Shown: one piece after another, positions 1 through 8,951 of the stretch
Layout: each line of letters begins with the position of its first letter
Position numbering within the stretch: position 1 is the first letter of the stretch
Source of the DNA: Sporosarcina sp. Marseille-Q4063
Lineage (GTDB): Bacteria > Bacillota > Bacilli > Bacillales_A > Planococcaceae
NCBI RefSeq assembly: GCF_018309085.1
Contig: NZ_CP070502.1
Coordinates: 2,661,001 to 2,725,000, forward strand
Reading direction: 5' to 3'
DNA length: 64,000 bases
Translations under genes and position numbers: made by a program
The notes under the pieces: generated by a model
Told to the model about the DNA's origin: nothing
The model's input: the letters and a program-made list of their open reading frames with translations, nothing else
Databases searched by the model: none

Positions 1-158
1 CATTTTAATTAACATATCCGAGTTTATAGCTGAGAAATTGAATTTAGGTAACTAAATTTAAACACTTTAAAGCAAGGGGGCTTGTACATATGTAGCCCCT
101 CTTGTTATTCATTTGGAAAATTACAGCTTGGAGGTGAAAAGACATAAATAAGATTCCG

Positions 159-854
159 TTGTATGTGCTTAATAACTTCATTCGTTTTGAGCGTCAGCTC
201 TATCAAATATTCGGATTAGAACTAGGAAGGCCTATTCGTTTAAAAGCGGTTATGTATTTCTTTGTGATAGCGATAGTGGAGGCAACTATTTATTTTACAC
301 CGGGAATTGGAAGATTAATTAATTGGATACCTGTCGGGATATTAATTCTTATTCCAATAGGGTTTGCATGGTTGCTTGCAGATGTTGGAACGGAAGGTAG
401 ATCACCCGTACACTTCTTCCGTTCTTTTATTTTATATCAAGCAAGAAAAATAAAAGACAGTACGATTTATAGAGGTAGAGAAGTGGAAAAAGAAAAGGTT
501 TACCAATTTCATAACTACTTTACCTTTAATGAACCTGTACATCCGGTAAGTGACGGTATATCTATTGCAACAGAGGTTGATGAAAAACGAAAGAATGCCA
601 TCGACTATATGAATCGAATTTCAAATAGGGGGAAAGTAGCCAGTGAAAAACAAGTCGATTTTAAAAATAATGAAACCGAGGTGGTTAAGAAAGTGGATGA
701 TGAAAAACTACTGGAAAGAAAAACGGAACAATTGCAAAAAGAAGCGAATTCGAAAAAAACTAAAGAACGAACAAATCGAACCCCTCTTGTCGTAATTAGT
801 GTTGCTGTTCTTTTCACATTTGTACTAGGCATCACTCTGATATTCGGTCATTAA
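159..854 (+). CDS. TcpE-like conjugation membrane protein, probably truncated at its C-terminus
   Basis: 231 residues when read from the TTG at 159. Two hydrophobic segments (about residues 30-47 and 53-70) are followed by a soluble part containing YQARKIKDSTIYRGREV. This layout fits the TcpE family, small inner-membrane subunits of Gram-positive conjugation channels (ConD of ICEBs1), and VirB4 follows directly as in those operons. A charged linker leads to a third hydrophobic segment near the C-terminus (about 208-229). The start is doubtful: a strong Shine-Dalgarno GGAGGTGA at 130-137 is followed at normal spacing by an in-frame ATA at 144, while the TTG is 21 bases away. Coding-like sequence continues in frame past the TAA, then shifts frame, so the original protein was probably longer. 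Family call is by layout and context; moderate confidence. Confidence 0.72.
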   Translation: MYVLNNFIRFERQLYQIFGLELGRPIRLKAVMYFFVIAIVEATIYFTPGIGRLINWIPVGILILIPIGFAWLLADVGTEGRSPVHFFRSFILYQARKIKDSTIYRGREVEKEKVYQFHNYFTFNEPVHPVSDGISIATEVDEKRKNAIDYMNRISNRGKVASEKQVDFKNNETEVVKKVDDEKLLERKTEQLQKEANSKKTKERTNRTPLVVISVAVLFTFVLGITLIFGH

Positions 855-981
855 TCCCAGCCATTTGAACCCTTGAATCCAGAAGTAGCAACGGAGCCGG
901 AAGGGGCCGACAAAACCCACAAATTCGGAGCGTCCAAAAGAACCTGTTATTGCTACAGGACTGAACGAAGATGCGAAATAG
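855..981 (+). pseudogene. Decayed 3' extension of the TcpE-like gene
   Basis: After the TAA at 852-854 the same frame reads SQPFEPLNPEVATEPEGAD, a Pro/Glu-rich sequence unlike random intergenic DNA. At the AAAA run (912-915) coding character moves to another frame, which reads KPTNSERPKEPVIATGLNED and stops at TAG 979-981. One nonsense change and one single-base slip would rejoin these to the preceding gene. I infer a lost periplasm-side tail; stop readthrough cannot be excluded. Confidence 0.45.
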
Positions 982-1052
982 TTACCTTGGTAGAAGCCGT
1001 TTATATTTGTAGCATCATTTGTTCCAATAAATTATGAAGGAAGTGGTACACA

Positions 1053-3638
1053 TTGAAGATTGAGTTTCCTGTTAAGCATATAGAAAACAATCTAGTATTT
1101 GCACATGATGGTACAGTATGGGCTTATTATAAAATAGAGGGATTCAATTATGATTTCTTAGAAGATGATGAAAAAATAATTCCATTTCAACAACAGATGT
1201 CATTTCTAACAAACATCGGTCTTGATTTGCATTATTTAGTGGTTCCTAATCCAACGAATATTACGGGTATTTTGAACGCTACTATTGATGAAATGAATAT
1301 GAAAGATTATCAGTTGAGAGAAAATGGGATACAGTTTATAGAACAAGTCAAAAGAGCTTTAGAAAACGAACGAGAATTGAATGAGCCCAGTGAGTATCAT
1401 CACTACATTGGTATTCAGTTAGATCCTGAGAAAAATAAATATGCTTCAGGTAATGCGGGTATTAATGCTCTAACATCTGTAAAAAAGTTTATTGAAGGCT
1501 TCAGCTCACCATTATATCAAGCGGTAGGATTGTACCCCGATGACATTTTAGAAAGCCAAATCAAAGCTTTTCAAAGCCAAGCAGTTTCAATCGAATCAGC
1601 AATAGATAATTCATTCGGTTCACGGATTCACAAAGTAACGACGGAAGAATTAGTATTTATTATTGAGAAAAGTTTCAGCACAAGAAATAACAATACAGAC
1701 GTTCAGATTCGTAATTCTTATGAAATTGGTAAAGCTGTTGAAGGGATTGATAAGCAAGGAAATAAACATAAAGCGATTCGCAATAATAAGAAGGAGTTCT
1801 TTGATGTCCAAAATTCGAATATCAAAGAAATAGGTCCGAAAACATTGATGTTGAGTCGAGTTACTGATGCCAATGAAATTGAAAGTCTCTACTGCCAATA
1901 CTTAACGATTAAATATATGGACGATGTTCAGCATCATCCCGGCGGTGAATGGCTCTATAGGATTCAATTGCGTATGCCCTTTCCGTTAACTGTTTCGATT
2001 CGTGCGGAAAATCAACCGAATGAATTAATTAAAAAGAAATTAAGTAATGCAAAACTGGAATTCAGAGACCAACGTAATGAAGCACAAAAGGGTGGTCAGG
2101 ACGTAGATATGAGTGTCGATGTTTCGCAGAGTGGTACGATTCAAATGGAAAATTATTTTAAGCAAACAGGATTTCCTGGGTTTGCTGTTTCGTTCATCTT
2201 TAAGGTAACTGCTGAAACCGAAGAACAATTAAAGACGAGAGTTGGATTGTTGCGACATGAATTATCGAAGTACGGATTAAAAATTGTTGCCCCTTATGGT
2301 GAGCAAGTTCATTTCTTATTGGAAGCTATTCCAGGTTCGAAAAAGTATCACGACGATTATAAGATGGAAGTTGCCCCTGGTGTGTTAGCTGGAATGATGT
2401 TCGGTGCCACAACAAACATTGGAGATAATCGAGGGTTTTATATCGGTCATACTTCGCAGTTTTCTAAGCCGGTCTTTATCCAGCCCGATTTAGCAGCTAA
2501 GGCATTTGATGGGCTTGGTAACGTAGTAGATTCAATATCAGTTCTAGTTGCAGGAATGACGGGACGAGGAAAATCCTTCTTCATGAATCTGTTTATTTAT
2601 CTTGCGACACTTACCGGCTCCAAAGGGTTAATTATAGACCCTAAAGGCGATAGAACAGGATGGGATAAGGGACTCCCGTTTATTCCGAAAGAATTCATAG
2701 AAGTTTGGACACTTGGTTCTGATCCTGAAGATGCGGGTTCACTTGACCCATTTAGAACAAGTACAAACATCGAAGAAGCCAAAGATATTACGATGGATAT
2801 TCTTTCGTATCTGGCCAACATTGATTTGAATGAAGATGCGTACAACATTTTGAGCGAAGCAGTTGAAGAAGTAGCGAACGAAGATGATCCGTGTATTGGA
2901 AGGGTTCTAACCTATTTACATGAGTTGTATGGTAATCGTCCAGAAAGCATGTCGAATAGTCGCTATGAAGCATTAGAAAGGTTGAGAGGTACGCTGGAAA
3001 CATTGAAACGTAATCAGTTATCCATGTTGCTATTCGGGGAGGTGGGCCAAAACTTTAAAGTGCTGGAACACGACAAACCGATTCAGGTACTTATGATTCA
3101 AAACCTTAACCTGCCATCCGGTGAGAAGAAGAAAGTTAGAACTATTCACAAGATATCGGAAGCCATTATGATTTCAATCACTGCATGGACAAAACAGTAT
3201 ATGTTTAAAAGCGATAGGGGTACTCACAAGTTCATTCTCCAAGACGAAGCAAGTGCAATTGAACGAAGTCCGATTGGGGCTGAATTAATGGACTTTATCG
3301 TGCGAATGGGTCGTTTCTATAATACGACACTAATAAAGGGTTCACAAAATGCCTCAGACCATGGAAGTGATGTTGCAAATATGGGAATGAAATTTAGTTT
3401 CGGACTGCGTAAAACTAGTGAAGCGGAAGAAATGTTAGATTATCTAAATTTACCCCCAACGAATGCAAACATTGAAACGTTAAAAGCATTGGATCGCGGG
3501 GAAGCTCTATTCCAAGATATTTACGGTCGTTCTGCGGTCGTTAAAATTAATCCAGTGTTCGTTGAGTTATTAGATGCATTCGATTCTTCTACATCATCGG
3601 AAGAGGAAAGGGAGCGTGAAAAAGATAGAGTAATATGA
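1053..3638 (+). CDS. VirB4-type conjugation ATPase (ConE/TraE-like)
   Basis: 861 residues. The protein energises the type IV secretion channel that moves plasmid DNA out of the donor and acts at the inner face of the membrane. The Walker A motif GMTGRGKS lies near residues 501-508 and the Walker B region FILQDEAS near 728-735. A long N-terminal domain precedes the ATPase, the usual VirB4 layout, and the length matches ConE-type proteins. The TTG start at 1053 is preceded by GAAGGAAGTGG. It lies directly after the TcpE-like gene and before a lipoprotein and a VirB6-like gene, the standard order in Gram-positive conjugative elements. Assignment is secure at family level. Confidence 0.93.
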   Translation: MKIEFPVKHIENNLVFAHDGTVWAYYKIEGFNYDFLEDDEKIIPFQQQMSFLTNIGLDLHYLVVPNPTNITGILNATIDEMNMKDYQLRENGIQFIEQVKRALENERELNEPSEYHHYIGIQLDPEKNKYASGNAGINALTSVKKFIEGFSSPLYQAVGLYPDDILESQIKAFQSQAVSIESAIDNSFGSRIHKVTTEELVFIIEKSFSTRNNNTDVQIRNSYEIGKAVEGIDKQGNKHKAIRNNKKEFFDVQNSNIKEIGPKTLMLSRVTDANEIESLYCQYLTIKYMDDVQHHPGGEWLYRIQLRMPFPLTVSIRAENQPNELIKKKLSNAKLEFRDQRNEAQKGGQDVDMSVDVSQSGTIQMENYFKQTGFPGFAVSFIFKVTAETEEQLKTRVGLLRHELSKYGLKIVAPYGEQVHFLLEAIPGSKKYHDDYKMEVAPGVLAGMMFGATTNIGDNRGFYIGHTSQFSKPVFIQPDLAAKAFDGLGNVVDSISVLVAGMTGRGKSFFMNLFIYLATLTGSKGLIIDPKGDRTGWDKGLPFIPKEFIEVWTLGSDPEDAGSLDPFRTSTNIEEAKDITMDILSYLANIDLNEDAYNILSEAVEEVANEDDPCIGRVLTYLHELYGNRPESMSNSRYEALERLRGTLETLKRNQLSMLLFGEVGQNFKVLEHDKPIQVLMIQNLNLPSGEKKKVRTIHKISEAIMISITAWTKQYMFKSDRGTHKFILQDEASAIERSPIGAELMDFIVRMGRFYNTTLIKGSQNASDHGSDVANMGMKFSFGLRKTSEAEEMLDYLNLPPTNANIETLKALDRGEALFQDIYGRSAVVKINPVFVELLDAFDSSTSSEEEREREKDRVI

Positions 3639-3670
3639 TAATATACAACACAATGAAAGGGAGTGTAACG

Positions 3671-4216
3671 TTGAATAAAAAACGTATATTAAGCCTAGCA
3701 ATTGTGTTTGGTATGGCATTTCTAATTGCAGGCTGTAATTCCAATGAAAATGAATCAGTAAACGAAAAAGAAAATGATAATGCAAAGAAATATGAAGAAG
3801 TTTTTAAAGAAACAGATGCGGTAGCCCATGACTTTATGGTGGTAAAGATAGAACAAAATTATCCTGAAATTCTTAAGTATTTATCATCAAAAGGTATTGA
3901 AGAGTTGAAAGAGAAAAGAGATTACCTTTTAGATAATCATGAATACCCAAATGGTTTTCAAAAACTGGATGGGAAGTATGAACTTAGAAGATATGACAAC
4001 TTTTATAGTGAGGATAGCGATGGAGTCTATTATAGATATATCTCCCCTGATGATAAAGGTAAGTTAATAAATAGCTGGATAATACTAGAGAAGGATAACG
4101 AGAAAGAGTGGAAAGTAAAATCATATTACGGAAAAAGACCAGATGAAATCAATGACTCTAATGCAGAAACTGGTACGGTACTACATGAATTACCTGTAGA
4201 AGATGACGAGGATTAA
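3671..4216 (+). CDS. Lipoprotein of the conjugation operon
   Basis: 181 residues from TTG 3671, chosen because GAAAGGGAG sits 10 bases upstream; an ATG at 3635 has no such site. The N-terminus has positive charges, a hydrophobic stretch and the lipobox LIAGC, so it should be acylated at Cys and anchored outside the membrane. The mature part is acidic, with aromatic-rich segments similar in style to small NTF2-like or VirB8-like stress domains, but I do not recognise a family. Its place between VirB4 and VirB6 genes suggests a surface accessory of the mating channel. Confidence 0.75.
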   Translation: MNKKRILSLAIVFGMAFLIAGCNSNENESVNEKENDNAKKYEEVFKETDAVAHDFMVVKIEQNYPEILKYLSSKGIEELKEKRDYLLDNHEYPNGFQKLDGKYELRRYDNFYSEDSDGVYYRYISPDDKGKLINSWIILEKDNEKEWKVKSYYGKRPDEINDSNAETGTVLHELPVEDDED

Positions 4217-4262
4217 GGATTCGATCTTAAAAGTTTAATACGGAAGGAGGTAACAGGCTCTG

Positions 4263-4297
4263 AGTAACCCTTGCTATATGCAATGGGTTATTTTTTA
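4263..4297 (+). terminator. Hairpin with T-run just upstream of the VirB6-like gene
   Basis: AGTAACCC (4263-4270) pairs with GGGTTATT (4285-4292) and is followed by a T-rich stretch. A strong Shine-Dalgarno GGAAGGAGGT (4242-4251) lies just before it without a usable start codon. The hairpin may act as an attenuator inside the transfer operon. Confidence 0.5.
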
Positions 4298-4311
4298 TTG
4301 CCTAAAATTAT

Positions 4312-6801
4312 ATGAAAACAAATTACAAAAGGATATTTCTTTTATTTATGATGATATTTCTGTTCTTCGGTATGGATGTAACCCAACCGGGATTTGCAGA
4401 CGATGGCGAAGAAACGAAAAAAATGACCGATATTATGGATATAATTACGGACCAATACGGTGAGTTTAAAGAGGGAGGGAAATCCTATTATCATTTAGAT
4501 GCAGTCTCAGATAAAGATGTAGAGTCTTACGATGATGGCGAGAAGTTCTGGGCGGACACATATGATAAATTATTTGGATGGGCTGATGTTAAAGAAAATG
4601 TCGGAAACAAATTGAGCGAAATGGTCAATTTGGTCAACAATATTGTCTTTGATATTAATATATTTTTGTCTTATACCATGTTGGTTATGTATGACTTGGC
4701 TTATACCGCTGACTTTACCGAAAAGATTATAATGGAACTTGAAAAGTTAATGTCTAATCTCACTGGTATTTCAGGTGGTGGATTTAGTATCGGAAACGGT
4801 CTTTTTGGAAACCTTGTAAAATTAATAGCGATTATTACAGGAATGTACGCTTTGTACGTTTTTGTAGTGAAGCGTGCCTTTTTCGATTCCTTTTCATCGG
4901 TATTTCAAACAATTATTGCACTGACAATCGCAATCCTAATGTTTGCTAATTATACGGCACTTTTGACAGGAGCTAATAAAATAACAACAGAATTAAGTGG
5001 ATTTGTTGTTAGTCTTCCAAGTCAAAATGGTGATTCTGATTCAGTTGTTGATGATCCAAGAACGAAAATGAAGGATAGCATTTGGGGAATGTTTGTAGAT
5101 CGGCCTTACTTGTATATGCAATACGGTACACACGATGTGGAAACACTTGGGGGTGGGGATAGAGATGAAGGTGTAAAACGAGTTAAACATATATTAAAAG
5201 AACCTGTTGGAGAAGATAGACTAACTAAGGTGATAGAAGAGGAAGCATCAAATAGCGGTAAAGGAAACAACATGATGAAATATTCTGCGGTGAATAGCCG
5301 TCTGGCTTTCTCGTTTTTCTACATGGTTATAAACGGGCTTGTGTCAATTCCCATATATTTATTGTCGCTTTGTTTAATTCTATTCCAGTTCTGGTTTATG
5401 GTCATTGCGGCGCTTGCACCGTTTGCTTTATTAATTGGTGCAATTCCAGGACAATTTAATGTCTTGAAAAGATATTTCATTGAGTTAGGTATTCCATTAG
5501 CTTTGAAGATATTTGTTTCATTCATAGCGTTAATTGTATTTGTAATTTCGGATATTATTTACGCTGGAGATTTTAAGTCAATAAGTGGGGGTTCTAATCC
5601 GTTTTATAGTTACGTGGGAGCAGCAACGTTCAATCTATTATTATTCGGAACAATTTTCATCCTACGGAACAGAATCAAAGATATATTCTCGTCAGGTTCA
5701 AATGCAATTCGTGACCTGCGAGAAAGTTCAGGGACGTTTACAGCACCGTTCAAAAAGGGTGTACAAAATGTTGCTACGGTAGGTGGTGCTGCTGCGGGTG
5801 CTGTTGTTGGAGGACCTGCTGGTGCTATGACAGGTGCTGCAATTGGCGGGTCCGTTGGTAAGGTCGCAACAGGAGAAGGTGGTATTAGTGACGTTGCTGG
5901 CTCTGCAATGAAAGCAAAACATCTTGCCCACTTGAGTAAGATGACAAAGTCTCAACAAGCCGCAAAGCTATCTGTTACTGATAAAGGTAGGTTAGACGGC
6001 TTTTTTGATGACAAAAATCTAACTCCTGAAATGAAAGCGGAGACGATGGGAGCACTCGAAAAAGAAGGTGTAACTAATTTAAGTGATGAAGAACTGAATG
6101 AGCAATTCGAGAAAATTAGTAGTAAAGGTGATTTGGATGGTAACTTTGCTCAAACATTTGCTAAAGGTATTTCAGATGACCGAAGAAGCAATGCAATCGA
6201 AAAAGAAAAAGATTTATTGTTTGTTGGTAGAGCACAAAGACAAGAACAGGCAAAAGCGGTTCTGTCTGACAAAGGAATCCCATCAGAAATGGTTAATGCA
6301 ACGATGACTGCATTAGATCAACAAGGATTGCATGATGTAAGTCCGAAAGAATTGCATACTCAACACGACAAATTGATGAAGCAAGGCGACTTGAATGATG
6401 ATTACGCTACAACATTTGCCAAAGGAATTTCGGATGAAAGAAAATCTATTCAATTACAGAAGGAGAAGCAAGATGTATACGGTGAAGTGGAATATGAACT
6501 TCATATGAATAAATCAATGGTGACTAATGAGCTTGCGAATAAAGGGGTGCCACCTGAAATGATTAATCAAACCCTAGATACATTAAACGAGCGTGGTTTA
6601 AACAATGTCAGTCCAGGTGAAATGAACAGACATTTTGATTTAGTAGTTGAACAAGCAGAGAAGGGGGAATGGAAGAACGGTTTCGCTGACACGTTTGCTA
6701 GCAACATTGAAAATGAAAGAAGAGCAATCGAATTGGAAAAAGAAAGAAAAGCAATTTTGGAAGGAAATAATCTAAAATCGTTTGACAAGTTTATGCAGTA
6801 G
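4312..6801 (+). CDS. VirB6/TrbL-like conjugation membrane protein (ConG-like)
   Basis: 829 residues. An N-terminal signal sequence ending near GFADDGEE is followed by an extracellular stretch. Several membrane segments follow (about 115-135, 165-215, 335-385, 395-415 and 435-455). A Gly/Ala-rich segment (about 490-530) and a long charged cytoplasmic tail complete it. This is the layout of ConG/VirB6 proteins, which form the inner-membrane pore of the mating apparatus. The tail carries three imperfect copies of an approximately 85-residue unit, each with a P-E-M, a later GL..VSP.E, and FA.TFAKGISDERR-like sequence. ATG 4312 has no good ribosome binding site; an ATG at 4348 is an alternative. 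Family call rests on topology and neighbours. Confidence 0.85.
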   Translation: MKTNYKRIFLLFMMIFLFFGMDVTQPGFADDGEETKKMTDIMDIITDQYGEFKEGGKSYYHLDAVSDKDVESYDDGEKFWADTYDKLFGWADVKENVGNKLSEMVNLVNNIVFDINIFLSYTMLVMYDLAYTADFTEKIIMELEKLMSNLTGISGGGFSIGNGLFGNLVKLIAIITGMYALYVFVVKRAFFDSFSSVFQTIIALTIAILMFANYTALLTGANKITTELSGFVVSLPSQNGDSDSVVDDPRTKMKDSIWGMFVDRPYLYMQYGTHDVETLGGGDRDEGVKRVKHILKEPVGEDRLTKVIEEEASNSGKGNNMMKYSAVNSRLAFSFFYMVINGLVSIPIYLLSLCLILFQFWFMVIAALAPFALLIGAIPGQFNVLKRYFIELGIPLALKIFVSFIALIVFVISDIIYAGDFKSISGGSNPFYSYVGAATFNLLLFGTIFILRNRIKDIFSSGSNAIRDLRESSGTFTAPFKKGVQNVATVGGAAAGAVVGGPAGAMTGAAIGGSVGKVATGEGGISDVAGSAMKAKHLAHLSKMTKSQQAAKLSVTDKGRLDGFFDDKNLTPEMKAETMGALEKEGVTNLSDEELNEQFEKISSKGDLDGNFAQTFAKGISDDRRSNAIEKEKDLLFVGRAQRQEQAKAVLSDKGIPSEMVNATMTALDQQGLHDVSPKELHTQHDKLMKQGDLNDDYATTFAKGISDERKSIQLQKEKQDVYGEVEYELHMNKSMVTNELANKGVPPEMINQTLDTLNERGLNNVSPGEMNRHFDLVVEQAEKGEWKNGFADTFASNIENERRAIELEKERKAILEGNNLKSFDKFMQ

Positions 6802-6856
6802 TAAAAGGCTTTTGTTAAACGAACACAATAACTAGAAAAAGGGGTTGAGATTTTTT

Positions 6857-7594
6857 GTGAGTGAGAAAACAAAAAGAATAGTGTCTTATGGCGTGATGGG
6901 GTTAGCTGTCACGCTTTTATTATTGGGTTTTATTATCGGTTTTGTCGATGAAGGAAAAAAGAACAATGAAGGTGATAATTCAATAGAAACTCCTAATGGA
7001 AATGCGGAAGAAAACTTATGGCAATATACTTCAAAAGAAGAAAGCAAAAAAGAAAATTTAGAAGTAAATGTGGTAGCTGATTTCAATGAAGAAGGGAGTG
7101 GAGATATTGATGTTGTAGAAGAGAAGGTTGAAAAGAACTATTTGAAAGTACCTGAAGAAGTTTCAAAAAATCCGACTCAAAGCGATATGTTCAGCAATAA
7201 GGATTTGAAGAAAACAATGGAAATTGCAAATGAATTTGCTTTAAAGTTTCATGAATTTGATAAAGCATCCACTGTTAAACATTTAGAAGCCGTTGAGGGA
7301 CTGTTGGATCAAGGTTATATCAGCTACCTGATGGATAACGAAGAAGAAAAGATTACGGGATTAAAAGATGTGAAAGGTATTGTTTCAAGAAAAGTTCTAT
7401 CAGTGGAGATTAAAGAACCTGTTGCCCCGACATTAATTGCTATTTCATGGGATGCCGTAGTTATTAGTGAAGTAATAAATCGAGATGGCAAAACCAGAAA
7501 AGATAAGGATGTTTACAGTTTGATGTTTGAAAAAGATGAGAACAGCGAATTCCAAATTGTTGAGTATTACTTAAATTACGACGACAAAAGATAA
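6857..7594 (+). CDS. VirB8/TcpC-like single-pass conjugation protein
   Basis: 245 residues from GTG 6857, placed after AAAAAGGGG; a TTG at 6845 would sit too close to that site. A short basic N-terminus, one membrane helix (about 13-31), an acidic linker and a C-terminal soluble domain of about 130 residues give the topology of TcpC/ConB and VirB8 proteins. These assemble outside the membrane around the transfer channel with NTF2-like domains. It lies between the VirB6 gene and the wall hydrolase, as in ICEBs1-type modules. Sequence-level similarity is not obvious to me, so the call is by topology and context. Confidence 0.65.
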   Translation: MSEKTKRIVSYGVMGLAVTLLLLGFIIGFVDEGKKNNEGDNSIETPNGNAEENLWQYTSKEESKKENLEVNVVADFNEEGSGDIDVVEEKVEKNYLKVPEEVSKNPTQSDMFSNKDLKKTMEIANEFALKFHEFDKASTVKHLEAVEGLLDQGYISYLMDNEEEKITGLKDVKGIVSRKVLSVEIKEPVAPTLIAISWDAVVISEVINRDGKTRKDKDVYSLMFEKDENSEFQIVEYYLNYDDKR

Positions 7595-7645
7595 GGAGGA
7601 GGGAACGAACAAAACCTCTTTTAAGAGCAAGTAGTTCGTTGAATG
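7593..7645 (+). promoter_or_regulatory. Hairpin between Shine-Dalgarno and start codon of the wall hydrolase gene
   Basis: AACGAAC (7604-7610) pairs perfectly with GTTCGTT (7634-7640), and CTCTT (7616-7620) with AAGAG (7623-7627) inside it. The flanks are AAGGAGG on the left and the start ATG on the right. With the hairpin formed the effective spacing becomes about 6 bases. Confidence 0.55.
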
Positions 7646-8674
7646 ATTATGAAAAAGTTGTTGTGGATTGTACCGGTTATAGCCAGCCCAGTTTTACTAT
7701 TAATATTTTCGCTTCTTGCCCTTCTTCTTTTCTTTGGGATATTTGTAATTTTTACAGAAGAAGACGATGAACAGATGAACTTTGGGGGTAGTGCAATATG
7801 TCGTGCGGATGGTGAAATTAGTGAAACTGTATTCTTCTCGCAATTTAATGATGCTGGTAAATTTACAGGTAAAGGGCAAGTGTTTATTGATGTTGCAGAA
7901 GAGTATGGCATAGATCCGGTATTGATGTCAGCAGTCGCATTTCATGAAACAGGATTCGGAACATCACCTGCGGTTATTATAAAAAACAACCCTGGGGGTT
8001 TGATGGACCCTGCAACAGGAAGTAAGTATTTATATTCATTCGCAACAATTGAAGATGGTTTAAATGCAATGGGGAATACGCTACACAACCGAATTATCAA
8101 GGATGGTTTAACAACGATAGCTGATTTAGGCAGTGTGTATGCGCCAATAGGAGCAGACAATGATCCAACTGGTTTAAATAAACACTGGGTTCCAACTGTA
8201 ACCAAACTGGTTGCTCAATTTGGCGGCTTGACGATGAATTGTGAAGTTAAGGTCATAGGTGAGTGGATGTTACCTGTATTAAATGAATTACGTGTTACGA
8301 GTCCGTTTGGTTATCGTATACATCCCGTTCATGGGGGTGTAAGACTGCATGCTGGTGTAGACCTCGCCTGTGCGAACGGCGATCCTATCCTTTCAGCTCA
8401 GAGTGGCAATGTTATTTTTGCTTCTGGAACTGGTTGGTCAAATGGGTACGGACTACATGTAATCGTCAATCATGGCGAAGTTACCACTTTGTATGCTCAT
8501 TTAAATTCCACGAAAGTAAAAATAAACGATGTGGTTTCTCAAGGGGATGTGCTCGGTACATGTGGTTCAACTGGAACATCAACCGGAAATCATCTGCACT
8601 TTGAAATAATTCGTGCTGGTGTAAAAGAAGATCCGATGCCGTATTTAACGGAATATACGACTGTTAGTGAGTAA
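7643..8674 (+). CDS. Bifunctional conjugation cell-wall hydrolase (lytic/glucosaminidase-like domain plus M23 peptidase)
   Basis: 343 residues. A membrane anchor (about 8-34) is followed by a domain with GIDPVLMSAVAFHETGFGTS and NNPGGLM, typical of glucosaminidase or lysozyme-like muramidases. A C-terminal M23 (LytM-like) metallopeptidase follows, with zinc-site motifs HAGVDLA and HLHFEI. Such enzymes open the peptidoglycan locally for the transfer channel (the CwlT role). The start is unusual: the Shine-Dalgarno AAGGAGG (7593-7599) is about 43 bases upstream of ATG 7643, but a nested hairpin at 7604-7640 fills the gap, so folding would bring the two together. ATG 7649 is an alternative. Confidence 0.92.
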   Translation: MIMKKLLWIVPVIASPVLLLIFSLLALLLFFGIFVIFTEEDDEQMNFGGSAICRADGEISETVFFSQFNDAGKFTGKGQVFIDVAEEYGIDPVLMSAVAFHETGFGTSPAVIIKNNPGGLMDPATGSKYLYSFATIEDGLNAMGNTLHNRIIKDGLTTIADLGSVYAPIGADNDPTGLNKHWVPTVTKLVAQFGGLTMNCEVKVIGEWMLPVLNELRVTSPFGYRIHPVHGGVRLHAGVDLACANGDPILSAQSGNVIFASGTGWSNGYGLHVIVNHGEVTTLYAHLNSTKVKINDVVSQGDVLGTCGSTGTSTGNHLHFEIIRAGVKEDPMPYLTEYTTVSE

Positions 8675-8694
8675 TAAATATACTGAAATGATTT

Positions 8695-8930
8695 GTCCGA
8701 CGTTAATGTAGGGTGTAAGCGTTGATAGAACAGTGTTTCCGATTACCAACGTCGGACGTCGAAGGAAATGAACGTCAGACGTGAAAATGCCCTGTAAACT
8801 GTGTTGTTATAAGGTTTCTATTTCCTAACGTCTGACGTTGGGTTATTCGTGTTGGAAAAAGTTGATTAACGTCCGACGTTGGGTTTTAAGAATGCAGATA
8901 CATCAAGGGATTGAATGGTGAATTAACGTC
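8695..8930. repeat. Array of 13-bp palindromes, consensus AACGTCNGACGTT
   Basis: Near-identical copies lie at 8695-8704 (partial), 8748-8759, 8771-8782, 8827-8839 and 8868-8880, with a half site at 8925-8930. The central base varies (G, A, T or C) while the arms are kept. I saw no copies elsewhere in the window. They fill the gap between the wall hydrolase and the RusA-like gene. An operator array, centromere-like site, replication iterons or part of a transfer origin are all possible. Confidence 0.8.
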
Positions 8931-8951
8931 CCCAAAAAGAAAGGAATGAAT

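Noticed and set aside
4278..4463. 61-codon open frame overlapping the start of the VirB6-like gene, behind a strong Shine-Dalgarno
   Set aside because: The ATG lies inside a terminator-like hairpin, and the frame overlaps a gene with a clear signal peptide and family layout; its composition is not protein-like.
8695..8930. Palindrome array considered as a CRISPR array
   Set aside because: Units are only 13 bases, spacing is uneven (about 12 to 45 bases) and no cas genes are present.
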